In this document: in pieces, positions 1-6,151 of the stretch
How the letters are laid out: each line of letters begins with the position of its first letter
How positions within the stretch are numbered: the stretch's first letter is position 1
Origin: an uncultured Candidatus Competibacteraceae bacterium
GTDB taxonomy: Bacteria > Pseudomonadota > Gammaproteobacteria > Competibacterales > Competibacteraceae
Direction of reading: 5' to 3'
Assembly: GCA_937872125.1 (NCBI GenBank)
Contig: CALMNY010000512.1
Coordinates: 1-6,151, forward strand
Length of the DNA: 6,151 nt
Translations under genes and position numbers: made by a program
The notes under the pieces: model-generated
The model's database searches: none
Told to the model about the DNA's origin: nothing
Seen by the model: only the letters and a program-made list of their open reading frames with translations

Positions 1-285
1 TGGCTCAAGCTGTTCACGCCCGAGGAAGCCAAGCAGTACCTGGACGCGCAACTCAACAGCCTGAACGCGCCGAACGTCGCCCTGGATCTGCGCATACCCA
101 GCCATTACGCCTACACCCAGGCGCTGGAGGTGCAGTTGACCCGGGCGCTGAACTTTGAAATTTCGCCCCAGGAAGCCCTCAACAACGTGGCCAAAGCCTG
201 GAACGCCCTGACCGACCGCATCGGGCGCGACAAACAACGGGCCGCTTACCGGGCGTCGTTGGGCCTGGACCGCGAGGTGAAATGA
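1..285 (+). CDS. C-terminal end of a family-1 (CUT1-type) sugar ABC transporter substrate-binding protein (5' truncated)
   Basis: The open frame enters at base 1 and ends at TGA 283-285, leaving 94 C-terminal residues. It reads [18 protein letters not shown], then [19 protein letters not shown], then [25 protein letters not shown] and finally [12 protein letters not shown]. This pattern (an 'IP-x-x-x-Y' segment, a helix around 'SPxxAL', an 'xxWNxITDRxGRxxQ' stretch and a 'YRxSLG' end) is what I know from the C-terminus of family-1 extracellular solute-binding proteins (COG1653 type), which normally feed CUT1 sugar importers. The whole protein would be about 400 or more residues and periplasmic; the signal peptide and sugar site lie outside the window. 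One base separates its stop from the next ATG, so it is almost certainly co-transcribed with the CUT2 importer. Substrate unknown. The family call is from remembered motifs on a short fragment. Confidence 0.72.
   Translation, partial: WLKLFTPEEAKQYLDAQLNSLNAPNVALDLRIPSHYAYTQALEVQLTRALNFEISPQEALNNVAKAWNALTDRIGRDKQRAAYRASLGLDREVK
274..280 (+). promoter_or_regulatory. Strong Shine-Dalgarno site for the sugar ABC ATPase, inside the upstream gene
   Basis: GAGGTGA at 274-280 is fully complementary to the 3' end of 16S rRNA and lies 6 bases before ATG 287. It sits within the last codons of the upstream binding-protein gene. This supports ATG 287 over the later in-frame ATG at 350 and suggests that translation of the two genes is coupled. 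Confidence 0.8.
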
Positions 286-286
286 C

Positions 287-1852
287 ATGGCCACTACTCC
301 CGTTTCCCCCGCTGCAACCTCCGCTCCCGCCCGCGCGCCCGCTTTGGAAATGCGCGGCATCAGCAAGACGTTCCCCGGCGTCAAGGCGCTCGACAACGTG
401 CAACTGCAAGCCTGGACCGGCGAGATTCATTCGCTGATGGGCGAAAACGGCGCGGGCAAAAGCACCCTGATGAAGATTCTATCGGGCGCCTACACCGCCG
501 ATCCGGGCGGCGAAATCCGCATCGACGGCCAGTTGACGCCCATCACCGGCCCGAAGGCGGCCCGCGCGGCGGGCATCGCCATCATCTATCAGGAACTCAG
601 TCTCGCCCCCAACCTGACCGTGGCCGAGAACATCTACCTCGGCAATGAACCCAAGCAGTTCGGCGTGCTGGCGGACCGGGCGACCATGCGCCGGGAGACC
701 GCGAAGGTGCTGGAACGGCTCGGCGCGGAGTTCGGCCCGGACACCGTGGTCAACACCCTGTCCATCGCCGAGCAGCAGCAGGTGGAAATCGCCCGCGCGC
801 TGCACCAGCGCAGCCACATTTTGATCATGGACGAACCGACCACCGCGCTGTCCACCCGCGAAACCGACCGCTTGTTCGAGCTGATCAAGCGGCTGCGGGA
901 CGAAGACATCGCCATCATTTATATCAGCCACCGGATGGCGGAGATTTACGAGCTGTCCGACCGGGTGAGCGTGCTGCGGGACGGAACCTACGTCGGCACG
1001 CTGGAGCGCGCCGAACTGTCCGCCGAGCGGCTGGTGCAAATGATGGTCGGAAGGCCGCTCTCCAACCTGTTCGACAAGCACAGCTACGCCACCGACCGGG
1101 TGGTGCTGGAGGTCAAGGAGTTGACCGATGGCGGCCGGCGGGTGAAACCGTCCAATCTGACGCTCCACGCCGGCGAGGTGCTGGGGCTGGCGGGCCTGGT
1201 CGGCGCGGGCCGCAGCGAACTGGCGCGGCTGATTTTCGGCGCCGACCGGATTGCCAGTGGCGAGGTCTGGCTGGAAGGGAAACGCCTGACCCTCCGCAAT
1301 CCGCTGGATGCGATCCATGCCGGCATCGCCTACCTGACCGAAGACCGCAAGGCGCAGGGCCTGTTTCTCGACATGAGCGTGCGCGAGAACATCACCATCA
1401 GCGTGCTGGGCCGCGACGCGCTGGCCGGCGGCCTGCTCAACCGCGCCGCCATGGCGCGGCTGACCGCCGGCTCGATTCAGGATTTGCGAGTCCGGGTGGC
1501 TGGCCCCTTCGTCACGGCGGGCGCGCTGTCCGGCGGCAACCAGCAAAAGCTGCTCATCGCCCGCTGGATCGCGATCAACCCGAAAGTGCTGATTCTCGAC
1601 GAACCGACCAAGGGCGTTGACATCGGCGCCAAGGCCGAAATTTACCGAATCATCAGCGAACTGGCCGCCAAGGGCGTCGCGGTGCTGGTCATCTCCAGCG
1701 AACTGCCGGAAGTCATCGGCATCAGCGACCGCATTCTGGTGATGCGGGAAGGCGTCATCGTCGGCGAAGTCGGCGGTTCCAGCGGCGCGGCGGCGACTCA
1801 GGAAAACATCATGGCCCTGGCGACGGGCACGACCGAAATGGTGCAACCATGA
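287..1852 (+). CDS. CUT2-family sugar ABC transporter, double-domain ATP-binding protein (RbsA/MglA/FrcA type)
   Basis: This 521-residue cytoplasmic ATPase would power a CUT2 monosaccharide importer; the length is normal for the RbsA/MglA/XylG group. Two nucleotide-binding domains lie in tandem. NBD1 has Walker [10 protein letters not shown] (52-60), Q-loop Q102, a degenerate signature LSIAEQQQ (158-165), Walker B ILIMDEP (178-184) and H-loop H215. NBD2 has GLVGAGRSE (303-311) where Walker A should be, without the GKS/T lysine, then a canonical signature LSGGNQQK (414-421), Walker B VLILDEP (434-440) and serine instead of the switch histidine (VISSELPE). A degenerate second site is usual for this family, so this is not damage. 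About 20 Ala/Pro-rich residues precede the ATPase core. The stop overlaps the permease start (ATGA, 1849-1852). Fructose or a related hexose is inferred from the downstream kinase and PTS gene; motifs alone do not fix the sugar. Confidence 0.95.
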   Translation: MATTPVSPAATSAPARAPALEMRGISKTFPGVKALDNVQLQAWTGEIHSLMGENGAGKSTLMKILSGAYTADPGGEIRIDGQLTPITGPKAARAAGIAIIYQELSLAPNLTVAENIYLGNEPKQFGVLADRATMRRETAKVLERLGAEFGPDTVVNTLSIAEQQQVEIARALHQRSHILIMDEPTTALSTRETDRLFELIKRLRDEDIAIIYISHRMAEIYELSDRVSVLRDGTYVGTLERAELSAERLVQMMVGRPLSNLFDKHSYATDRVVLEVKELTDGGRRVKPSNLTLHAGEVLGLAGLVGAGRSELARLIFGADRIASGEVWLEGKRLTLRNPLDAIHAGIAYLTEDRKAQGLFLDMSVRENITISVLGRDALAGGLLNRAAMARLTAGSIQDLRVRVAGPFVTAGALSGGNQQKLLIARWIAINPKVLILDEPTKGVDIGAKAEIYRIISELAAKGVAVLVISSELPEVIGISDRILVMREGVIVGEVGGSSGAAATQENIMALATGTTEMVQP

Positions 1853-2835
1853 CCGAACAAGTCCTCACCCCAGCGAAAACCCCCGATAAGAAATTCTGGG
1901 CGAATCTGATTCAGACGGCGGGCATCCTGCCGGTGTTAATCGTAATCGCCGTCATCTTCTCGTTCATCGCGCCCAACTTCCTGACCGAGAACAACCTGCT
2001 GAACATCGTCCGGCAGGCGTCCATCAACATCGTGCTGGCGACCGGCATGACCGTGGTCATTCTCACCGGCGGCATCGACTTGTCGGTCGGCTCGGTGCTG
2101 GCGGTGTCGGCGGTGACCGCGATGGTGGTGTCGCTAATGCCCGAACTGGGCTGGGCAGCGGTGCCCATCGCGCTGCTGATCGGCCTGGTGTTGGGCGCGC
2201 TCAACGGCCTGCTGGTCGCTTACGCGGGCCTGCCGCCGTTCATCGTCACCCTGGGTTCGATGACCACCTTGCGCGGTCTGGCCTACCTGCTGGCCGGCGG
2301 CACCACCATCATCAACAGCAAGATCGACTTCGCCTGGATCGGCAACGCCTACCTGGGACCGCTGCCCTGGATCGTGGTGATCGCTTTCCTGGTCCTGCTG
2401 GCGACCTGGTTCCTGCTCCGGCATACCGTGCTCGGCATCTACATCTACGGCGTCGGCGGCAATCCGCAGGCGGCGCGGCTGACCGGCATCAAGGTCGGAC
2501 AGGTCATGCTGTTCGTCTACGCCTTCAGCGGGCTGCTGGCCGGCCTGGGCGGCGTGATGACCACCAGCCGGCTGTACAGCGCCAACGGCGTGCTCGGCAC
2601 CGGCTACGAGCTGGACGCCATCGCCGCCGTGATCCTGGGCGGCACCAGCTTCGTCGGCGGCATCGGCACCGTGATCGGCACCCTGTTCGGCGCGCTCATC
2701 ATCGCCACCCTCAACAACGGCCTGACCCTGATGAACGTGTCGTTCTTCTGGCAACTGGTCATCAAGGGCCTGGTGATCATCATCGCGGTCGCGCTCGACA
2801 AGTATCGGCACAAGGGCGCTGGCGCCCGGACCTGA
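1849..2835 (+). CDS. CUT2-family sugar ABC transporter permease (RbsC/FrcC type)
   Basis: This 328-residue inner-membrane protein would form a homodimeric channel for a monosaccharide, driven by the ATPase encoded just upstream. After a polar N-terminus (1-19) come many hydrophobic segments, roughly at 22-42, 57-73, 80-97, 102-125, 130-150, 172-190, 216-237, 255-286 and 300-316. Motifs known from the BPD_transp_2 permeases (PF02653) are GGIDLSVGS (74-82), [10 protein letters not shown] (127-136), [12 protein letters not shown] (203-214), [13 protein letters not shown] (262-274) and [10 protein letters not shown] (288-297). Length and motif order fit a complete, intact gene. The start ATG overlaps the previous stop as ATGA and has no good Shine-Dalgarno sequence, so initiation probably depends on translation of the ATPase gene. 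The sugar cannot be read from the sequence; a hexose such as fructose is inferred from context. Confidence 0.95.
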   Translation: MTEQVLTPAKTPDKKFWANLIQTAGILPVLIVIAVIFSFIAPNFLTENNLLNIVRQASINIVLATGMTVVILTGGIDLSVGSVLAVSAVTAMVVSLMPELGWAAVPIALLIGLVLGALNGLLVAYAGLPPFIVTLGSMTTLRGLAYLLAGGTTIINSKIDFAWIGNAYLGPLPWIVVIAFLVLLATWFLLRHTVLGIYIYGVGGNPQAARLTGIKVGQVMLFVYAFSGLLAGLGGVMTTSRLYSANGVLGTGYELDAIAAVILGGTSFVGGIGTVIGTLFGALIIATLNNGLTLMNVSFFWQLVIKGLVIIIAVALDKYRHKGAGART

Positions 2836-2878
2836 TTCTCATAACCCCAAACCATCAAACCCCGCAGGAGAGAGCATC

Positions 2879-3817
2879 ATGAACAAGACTCTGATTTCCG
2901 CAGCCGCATTGGCGCTGACCTGTTCCGGCGCGACCCTCGCCGCCGATCAACCCCTCAAGGCCGTGGGCGTGACCATGGGCAACATGGGCAACCCGTTCTT
3001 CGTCACCCTCGCCAAGGGAGCCGCGGAAAAAGCCAAGGAACTCGGCGGCGACAAGGTCAAGATCACCGTTGATTCCGCCGATGACGATCTCGGCAAACAG
3101 ACCAACCAGATTGATAATTTCATCGCCGCCCAGGTGGACCTGATCCTGCTCAACCCCGTCCACCCCGAGGGCATCATGCCCGCCGTCATGCGCGCCAAGG
3201 AAGCCAACATTCCCGTGATCGCGGTGGACGCGGCCGCCGAGGGCGTCAATGCGATGATCACCAGCAACAACGTCCAGGCCGGCGAAAAAGCCTGTCAGTT
3301 CATCGTGGACCGGCTCAAGGGCAAGGGCGACGTGGTCATCATTGACGGTCCGCCGGTCACCGCCGTGACCGACCGGATCAAGGGCTGCAAGGCGGTCTTC
3401 GCGAAAAATCCCGGCATCAAGATCCTGTCCGACAACCAGAACGGCCGGGGCAGCCGCGAAGGGGGGTTGGAGACGATGACCAACCTGCTCACCGCCTTCC
3501 CCAAGATTGACGCGGTGTTTGCAATCAACGATCCGACCGGCACCGGCGCTGACTTGGCGGCGCGGCAGGCCAAGCGTACCGAATTCTTCATTACCGGCGT
3601 GGATGGCGCGCCGGTCGCGGTTGAGGCGTTGAAGGACAAGGACAGCCTGTTCCTGGCTACCGCCGCGCAGAATCCGCTACAGATGGCGAAGGAAGGCGTC
3701 GCGATCGGCTACCAGATCAAGCAGGGCAAAGCGCCGAAGGAAACCACCATTCTCATCCCGGTTGACTTGATCACCCGCGACAACGTCAAGGATTACAAAG
3801 GCTGGGTGACGAAGTAA
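2879..3817 (+). CDS. Periplasmic monosaccharide-binding protein of the CUT2 ABC importer (RbsB/FrcB-like)
   Basis: This 312-residue secreted protein would capture sugar in the periplasm and deliver it to the permease. A Sec signal peptide spans about residues 1-21 (MNKT, then a hydrophobic core to ATLA), with likely cleavage between A21 and A22. The mature part has the type-I periplasmic-binding fold pattern (Peripla_BP_4, COG1879): GNPFFVTLAKGAAEKAKELG (37-56), QIDNFIAAQVDLILLNP (77-93), IPVIAVDAAAEG (111-122), ITSNNVQAG (127-135), INDPTGTGA (216-224), GVDGAP (240-245) and AAQNPLQMA (262-270). By eye, several RbsB sugar contacts have counterparts (R166, N217, D242, Q264), but the Asp-Arg pair that RbsB has in its second strand is D117-A118 here, which argues against ribose. 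AGGAG at 2866-2870, 8 bases before the ATG, supports the start. It lies 43 bases after the permease and is followed by a hairpin repeat that could protect its mRNA. Confidence 0.93.
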   Translation: MNKTLISAAALALTCSGATLAADQPLKAVGVTMGNMGNPFFVTLAKGAAEKAKELGGDKVKITVDSADDDLGKQTNQIDNFIAAQVDLILLNPVHPEGIMPAVMRAKEANIPVIAVDAAAEGVNAMITSNNVQAGEKACQFIVDRLKGKGDVVIIDGPPVTAVTDRIKGCKAVFAKNPGIKILSDNQNGRGSREGGLETMTNLLTAFPKIDAVFAINDPTGTGADLAARQAKRTEFFITGVDGAPVAVEALKDKDSLFLATAAQNPLQMAKEGVAIGYQIKQGKAPKETTILIPVDLITRDNVKDYKGWVTK

Positions 3818-3846
3818 GCGGATACCCTACCCGCCGAGCGCAAGCT

Positions 3847-3893
3847 ATCCCCTCCTTGGCTAAGGAGGGGTGGCGCGCAGCGCCGGGGTGGTT
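3847..3893 (+). repeat. Two-hairpin palindromic interspersed repeat (REP-like) between binding-protein and kinase genes
   Basis: CCCCTCCTT (3849-3857) and AAGGAGGGG (3862-3870) form a perfect 9-bp stem with the 4-base loop GGCT. One base further on, GGCGC (3872-3876) and GCGCC (3880-3884) form a second, 5-bp stem with loop GCA. The block ends in CGGGGTGGTT, whose GGGGTGG can also pair with the CCCC run. I recall this arrangement (a CCCTCC...GGAGGG hairpin, a short GC hairpin, then GGGGTGGTT) as a widespread intergenic repeat in proteobacterial genomes; this is from memory, not a search. No T-tract follows either hairpin, so an intrinsic terminator is unlikely. Placement right after a periplasmic-binding-protein gene fits mRNA 3'-end stabilisation and lower expression of the kinase. 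Confidence 0.7.
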
Positions 3894-3958
3894 CGACACT
3901 CTCCGGCGGTTCTCTGTGAAGAATCTTACAGCCTTGCCGTTTACTGAGGAGTCCCCAC

Positions 3959-4915
3959 ATGGCCGATGCCATCTGTCTGGGCGAACTGCTGATTGATTTT
4001 GTCCCTACCGTCACCGGCACCGGCCTGACCGACGCGCCGGCCTTCATCAAAGCGCCGGGCGGCGCACCCGGCAACGTGGCCGTTGGCCTGGCGCGGCTTG
4101 GAGTTTCCAGCGCCTTCATGGGCAAGGTCGGCGACGACGCCTTTGGTCACTTCCTGGCTAACATCCTGGCTGAAAGCGGCGTGGACGTCAGCCCGCTGCG
4201 CTTCTCGACCGAGGCCCGCACCGCGCTGGCGTTCGTCTCGCTGCGAGCGGACGGCGAACGGGAATTCATGTTCTACCGTCACCCCAGCGCCGACATGCTG
4301 TTCAACCCCCGGGAAGTGGATGTCGAGGCGCTCCACCGCGCCAAGCTCCTGCATTTCGGCTCGATCAGCCTGATCAGCGAGCCATCGCGCGGCGCCACCT
4401 GGTACGCGGTTGACACGGCGCGCGCCGCCGGCTGCCTGATTTCCTACGATCCCAATCTGCGGTTGCCGCTGTGGCCGGACGCAAACGCCGCGCGGGAGGG
4501 GATGCTGCTGGGCTTGAAGAAGGCCCACGTCGTCAAGCTCAGCGACGACGAAAGCGAGTTTCTGACCGGACTCAGCGATCTGGACGCCGCCCGCCAGGCG
4601 CTCTGGCACGACGACTTGAAGCTGATGGTGGTCACGCGCGGTCGGGCCGGCTGCGTTTATTTCACCCCGGAATTCTCCGGTGCGGTCGAAAGCTTCACGG
4701 TTGAGGCGGTTGATGCGACCGGCGCCGGCGATGGCTTCGTAGCGGGCTTGCTGCAAGGACTGCTCGCCGATCCGGCCACGCTTCAGGATGAAGCACGGTT
4801 GCGCGAACTGTGCCGCTTCGCCAATGCGGTCGGCGCGCTGGCCACCACCGCACGCGGCGCGATTCCGGCGTTGCCGGACCGCGAACGGGTGCGGGAGTTC
4901 CTGAATCACCCGTAA
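3959..4915 (+). CDS. PfkB-family carbohydrate kinase, probable fructokinase
   Basis: This 318-residue cytoplasmic kinase probably phosphorylates an imported hexose with ATP, most likely fructose to fructose-6-phosphate. It shows the ribokinase-fold pattern in order: LGELLIDFVP (7-16), the glycine-rich substrate segment APGGAPGNVAVGLARLG (32-48), GKVGDDAFG (55-63), ISYDPNLR (161-168), KLSDDESEFLTG (193-204), and the PfkB signature DATGAGDGFVAG (252-263) with anion-hole GAG and catalytic base D258. The ALATTARGAIPALP segment (294-307) near the C-terminus and the overall length are typical of bacterial and plant fructokinases. GAGGAG at 3946-3951, 7 bases before ATG 3959, supports the start. The 141-base gap after the binding-protein gene holds the hairpin repeat and no promoter I could recognise, so read-through from the importer operon is likely. 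2-keto-3-deoxygluconate kinase or another PfkB specificity is possible. Confidence 0.88.
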   Translation: MADAICLGELLIDFVPTVTGTGLTDAPAFIKAPGGAPGNVAVGLARLGVSSAFMGKVGDDAFGHFLANILAESGVDVSPLRFSTEARTALAFVSLRADGEREFMFYRHPSADMLFNPREVDVEALHRAKLLHFGSISLISEPSRGATWYAVDTARAAGCLISYDPNLRLPLWPDANAAREGMLLGLKKAHVVKLSDDESEFLTGLSDLDAARQALWHDDLKLMVVTRGRAGCVYFTPEFSGAVESFTVEAVDATGAGDGFVAGLLQGLLADPATLQDEARLRELCRFANAVGALATTARGAIPALPDRERVREFLNHP

Positions 4916-4938
4916 CTTTGGAGCGTTCGGCGAATCGG

Positions 4939-5032
4939 ATGCCCCCTTTTCACGCGGAGTAGGGCGTAGTTATTTCATCCTTCGCCTTTCAGGACTACTA
5001 ACGCTTCACGCCGCACTCGTGAAAAGGGGCAT
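4939..5032. repeat. 94-bp element bounded by 15-16 bp inverted repeats
   Basis: ATGCCCCCTTTTCACG (4939-4954) and CGTGAAAAGGGGCAT (5018-5032) are reverse complements except for one extra C in the left arm. The 63-base interior could fold further: GCGTAGT (4964-4970) against ACTAACGC (4997-5004) with a bulge, and TCCT (4978-4981) against AGGA (4991-4994). The element contains no convincing gene. It lies between the kinase stop (4915) and the fruB promoter (5062 on). No T-run follows the right arm, so a simple terminator is not evident. Both ends are flanked by GG (4937-4938 and 5033-5034), too short to prove a target-site duplication. A small non-autonomous mobile element or a structured RNA/regulatory element are the main options. 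Confidence 0.6.
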
Positions 5033-5061
5033 GGACCGCCTCTCAACACCCACGATTCCGC

Positions 5062-5090
5062 TTGACAGCTTTAATGTAATCGTTTACAAA
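5062..5090 (+). promoter_or_regulatory. Predicted sigma70-type promoter of fruB
   Basis: A consensus -35 box TTGACA (5062-5067) is separated by exactly 17 bases from TACAAA (5085-5090), which matches the -10 consensus at four of six positions. Transcription would start near 5097 and give a leader of about 33 bases. The -10 region overlaps the palindrome at 5075-5088, so the promoter is placed for repression. Confidence 0.65.
5075..5088 (+). promoter_or_regulatory. LacI/GalR-family operator in the fruB promoter
   Basis: TGTAATCGTTTACA is a 14-bp palindrome with a central CG and only one mismatched pair. It has the form expected for LacI/GalR-family regulators (idealised TGTAAACGTTTACA). It covers the spacer and the first bases of the -10 box, so binding would block RNA polymerase. 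Enterobacterial Cra/FruR sites resemble TGAAACGTTTCA and share the central core but not the flanks, so the regulator could be a FruR homologue with shifted specificity or another sugar-responsive LacI-type repressor. No regulator gene is in the window. Confidence 0.72.
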
Positions 5091-5129
5091 GCTAATCCTG
5101 TAAGTTCGCCCACCACTATCGGAGTTTTT

Positions 5130-6151
5130 ATGAAAACGATTACTCGCTCCTGCATCCGTCTGGACGCGCGGGTCGCCACCAAGGAAGAAGCGATCCGTCT
5201 CGCGGGCCAACTGCTGGCAGACGCCGGCTACATCGAACCCGGCTACATCGAGAGCCTGCTCAAGCGCGAGCAGGTGGCGAACACCTTCCTCGGCAGCGGG
5301 GTCGCCATTCCGCACGGGATGATTGACGACCGCCATCTGATCCATCACACCGGCATCGCCATCCTGCAAGTACCCGCCGGGTTGACGTGGAATGAAGGTC
5401 AAACGGTCTATCTGGTCGTGGCGATTGCCGCCCAGTCGGACGAACACATCGGCCTGCTGCGCCGGCTGACCCGGCTGATGCAGCAGCCCGAGGCGCTCGA
5501 GGCGCTGGTTCACGCCCACAACCCGCTGGTGCTGATGGCGGCCCTGGGCGACGCTCCGGCCCCGACCGCCCCGCCGGAATCGGCAGCCGCGCCGCCGTGG
5601 CCCGCCGACGCCGAGGCGACCTGGACCGTGGATTATCCGAATGGGCTGCACGCCCGCCCGGCCACCCGCTGGGTCGAAACCGCCAAGCGTTTCCCTTGTG
5701 AATTGCGGGTTTACAAGGACGCCGAGTTCGCCGACGCCAAGGCGCTGACCGACCTGCTGGCGCTCGGCGTCACCTGTGGTTCGACCCTGCGGCTCGCCGC
5801 CCGTGGTCCCGACGCGCAACGCGCGCTGAATGCCCTGCACGATGCGGTGCGTGGGCTGTCCGCCGTGGAACAGGCCGACGCCGAGCGTGCGCGCAAAAAT
5901 GCGCTGGCCGCCCGCAAGACCGCGCCCGAGTGGACGCCCAGTGGCGCGGCGCGCACGCTGTACGGCCTGGGCGCCAGCCCCGGCCTGGCGGTCGGCAAGC
6001 TGGTGCGCCATGTTTCCCAACGCTTCGAGATTACCGACCAGCCGGGCGACGTAGTCGCCGAGGGCGAGGCGCTGGAACAGGCGCTCATCGCGGTCCGCGC
6101 CGAGCGCGAGGAACTGGAAGGGCGCACCCGCCAGCGGCTCAGCGCCGCCGA
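5130..6151 (+). CDS. fruB: Fructose PTS multiphosphoryl transfer protein, EIIA-HPr-EI fusion (3' truncated)
   Basis: The first 340 residues are present and the frame is open to the window end. The protein would carry phosphate from phosphoenolpyruvate through its own EI and HPr domains to EIIA-Fru, and on to a membrane EIIBC. Domain 1 (about 1-142) is a fructose/mannitol-type EIIA with active-site motif SGVAIPHG, phospho-acceptor H62. A Pro/Ala-rich linker (about 143-162) leads to HPr (about 163-250) with NGLHARPA, phospho-acceptor H174; the position of the HPr regulatory Ser46 appears to be Ala (A205, DAKALTDL). EI starts near residue 277 with LYGLGASPGLAVGK; its phospho-histidine and PEP-binding domain lie beyond the window. 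There is no extra domain between EIIA and HPr, unlike E. coli FruB; the layout matches the FruB type of Xanthomonas and Rhodobacter, usually over 800 residues. GGAG (5121-5124), 5 bases before the ATG, supports the start. fruK and fruA would be expected next. Confidence 0.93.
   Translation, partial: MKTITRSCIRLDARVATKEEAIRLAGQLLADAGYIEPGYIESLLKREQVANTFLGSGVAIPHGMIDDRHLIHHTGIAILQVPAGLTWNEGQTVYLVVAIAAQSDEHIGLLRRLTRLMQQPEALEALVHAHNPLVLMAALGDAPAPTAPPESAAAPPWPADAEATWTVDYPNGLHARPATRWVETAKRFPCELRVYKDAEFADAKALTDLLALGVTCGSTLRLAARGPDAQRALNALHDAVRGLSAVEQADAERARKNALAARKTAPEWTPSGAARTLYGLGASPGLAVGKLVRHVSQRFEITDQPGDVVAEGEALEQALIAVRAEREELEGRTRQRLSAA

Noticed and set aside
1196..1225. Missing Walker A lysine in the second ATPase domain, possible inactivating mutation
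   Set aside because: The GAGRSE form is the normal state of the second nucleotide-binding domain in the RbsA/MglA group.
479..1846. Long open frame on the minus strand (455 codons) antisense to the ABC ATPase gene
   Set aside because: Its translation is low-complexity and rich in Arg, Gly, Gln, Asp and His with no recognisable domain. It mirrors the strongly supported ATPase frame, as expected from GC-rich codon usage.
3849..3870. Intrinsic terminator after the binding-protein gene
   Set aside because: The hairpin is strong but is followed by TGGCGCGC rather than a T-tract, and the pattern fits an interspersed repeat better. Partial termination cannot be excluded.
3938..3944. CGTTTAC before the kinase, similar to half of the fruB operator
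   Set aside because: There is no matching left half-site beside it and no recognisable promoter overlaps it, so it is probably chance.
3941..4909. 322-codon minus-strand open frame opposite the kinase gene
   Set aside because: It covers almost exactly the kinase, shows no family motif, and the + strand frame has full PfkB signatures and a good Shine-Dalgarno site.
5043..6020. 325-codon minus-strand open frame opposite fruB
   Set aside because: It is the complement of the EIIA-HPr-EI frame, has repetitive Gly/Arg/Gln composition, and would run through the fruB promoter and operator.

Overview
The window is a GC-rich stretch with strong G/C bias at third codon positions and Shine-Dalgarno sites before most genes. 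All the genes lie on the + strand and serve sugar uptake and phosphorylation. The protein types, in particular a fused EIIA-HPr-EI fructose PTS protein, suggest a proteobacterium. A gammaproteobacterium is my best guess, but no marker gene here fixes the taxon.

Layout. Bases 1-285 are the 3' end of a gene for a family-1 (CUT1-type) sugar-binding protein. One base later starts a CUT2 (ribose/galactose/fructose-type) ABC importer: the double-NBD ATPase (287-1852), the permease (1849-2835, ATGA overlap) and the periplasmic binding protein (2879-3817). A spacer of about 140 bp (3818-3958) carries a two-hairpin palindromic repeat. Next is a PfkB-family sugar kinase, probably a fructokinase (3959-4915). 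A 214-bp intergenic region (4916-5129) holds a 94-bp element bounded by 15-16 bp inverted repeats, then a sigma70-type promoter overlapped by a nearly perfect LacI-family operator. The last gene (5130 to the window end, cut) encodes a fructose PTS multiphosphoryl transfer protein (FruB/FPr type) with EIIA, HPr and the start of EI.

How they work together. The binding protein would capture a sugar in the periplasm, the permease and ATPase would import it unphosphorylated, and the kinase would phosphorylate it inside the cell. With fructose as substrate this gives fructose-6-phosphate. The PTS protein would start a second route, where uptake and phosphorylation are coupled and normally give fructose-1-phosphate; its membrane component and 1-phosphofructokinase would be expected downstream. 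The fructose assignment of the ABC half is an inference from the kinase and the PTS neighbour.

Nothing here looks like a wholly new system. The points most worth a second look are the CUT1-type binding protein coupled to a CUT2 importer, the adjacency of ABC and PTS routes for what may be one sugar, the operator/promoter before fruB, and the two non-coding repeat elements.
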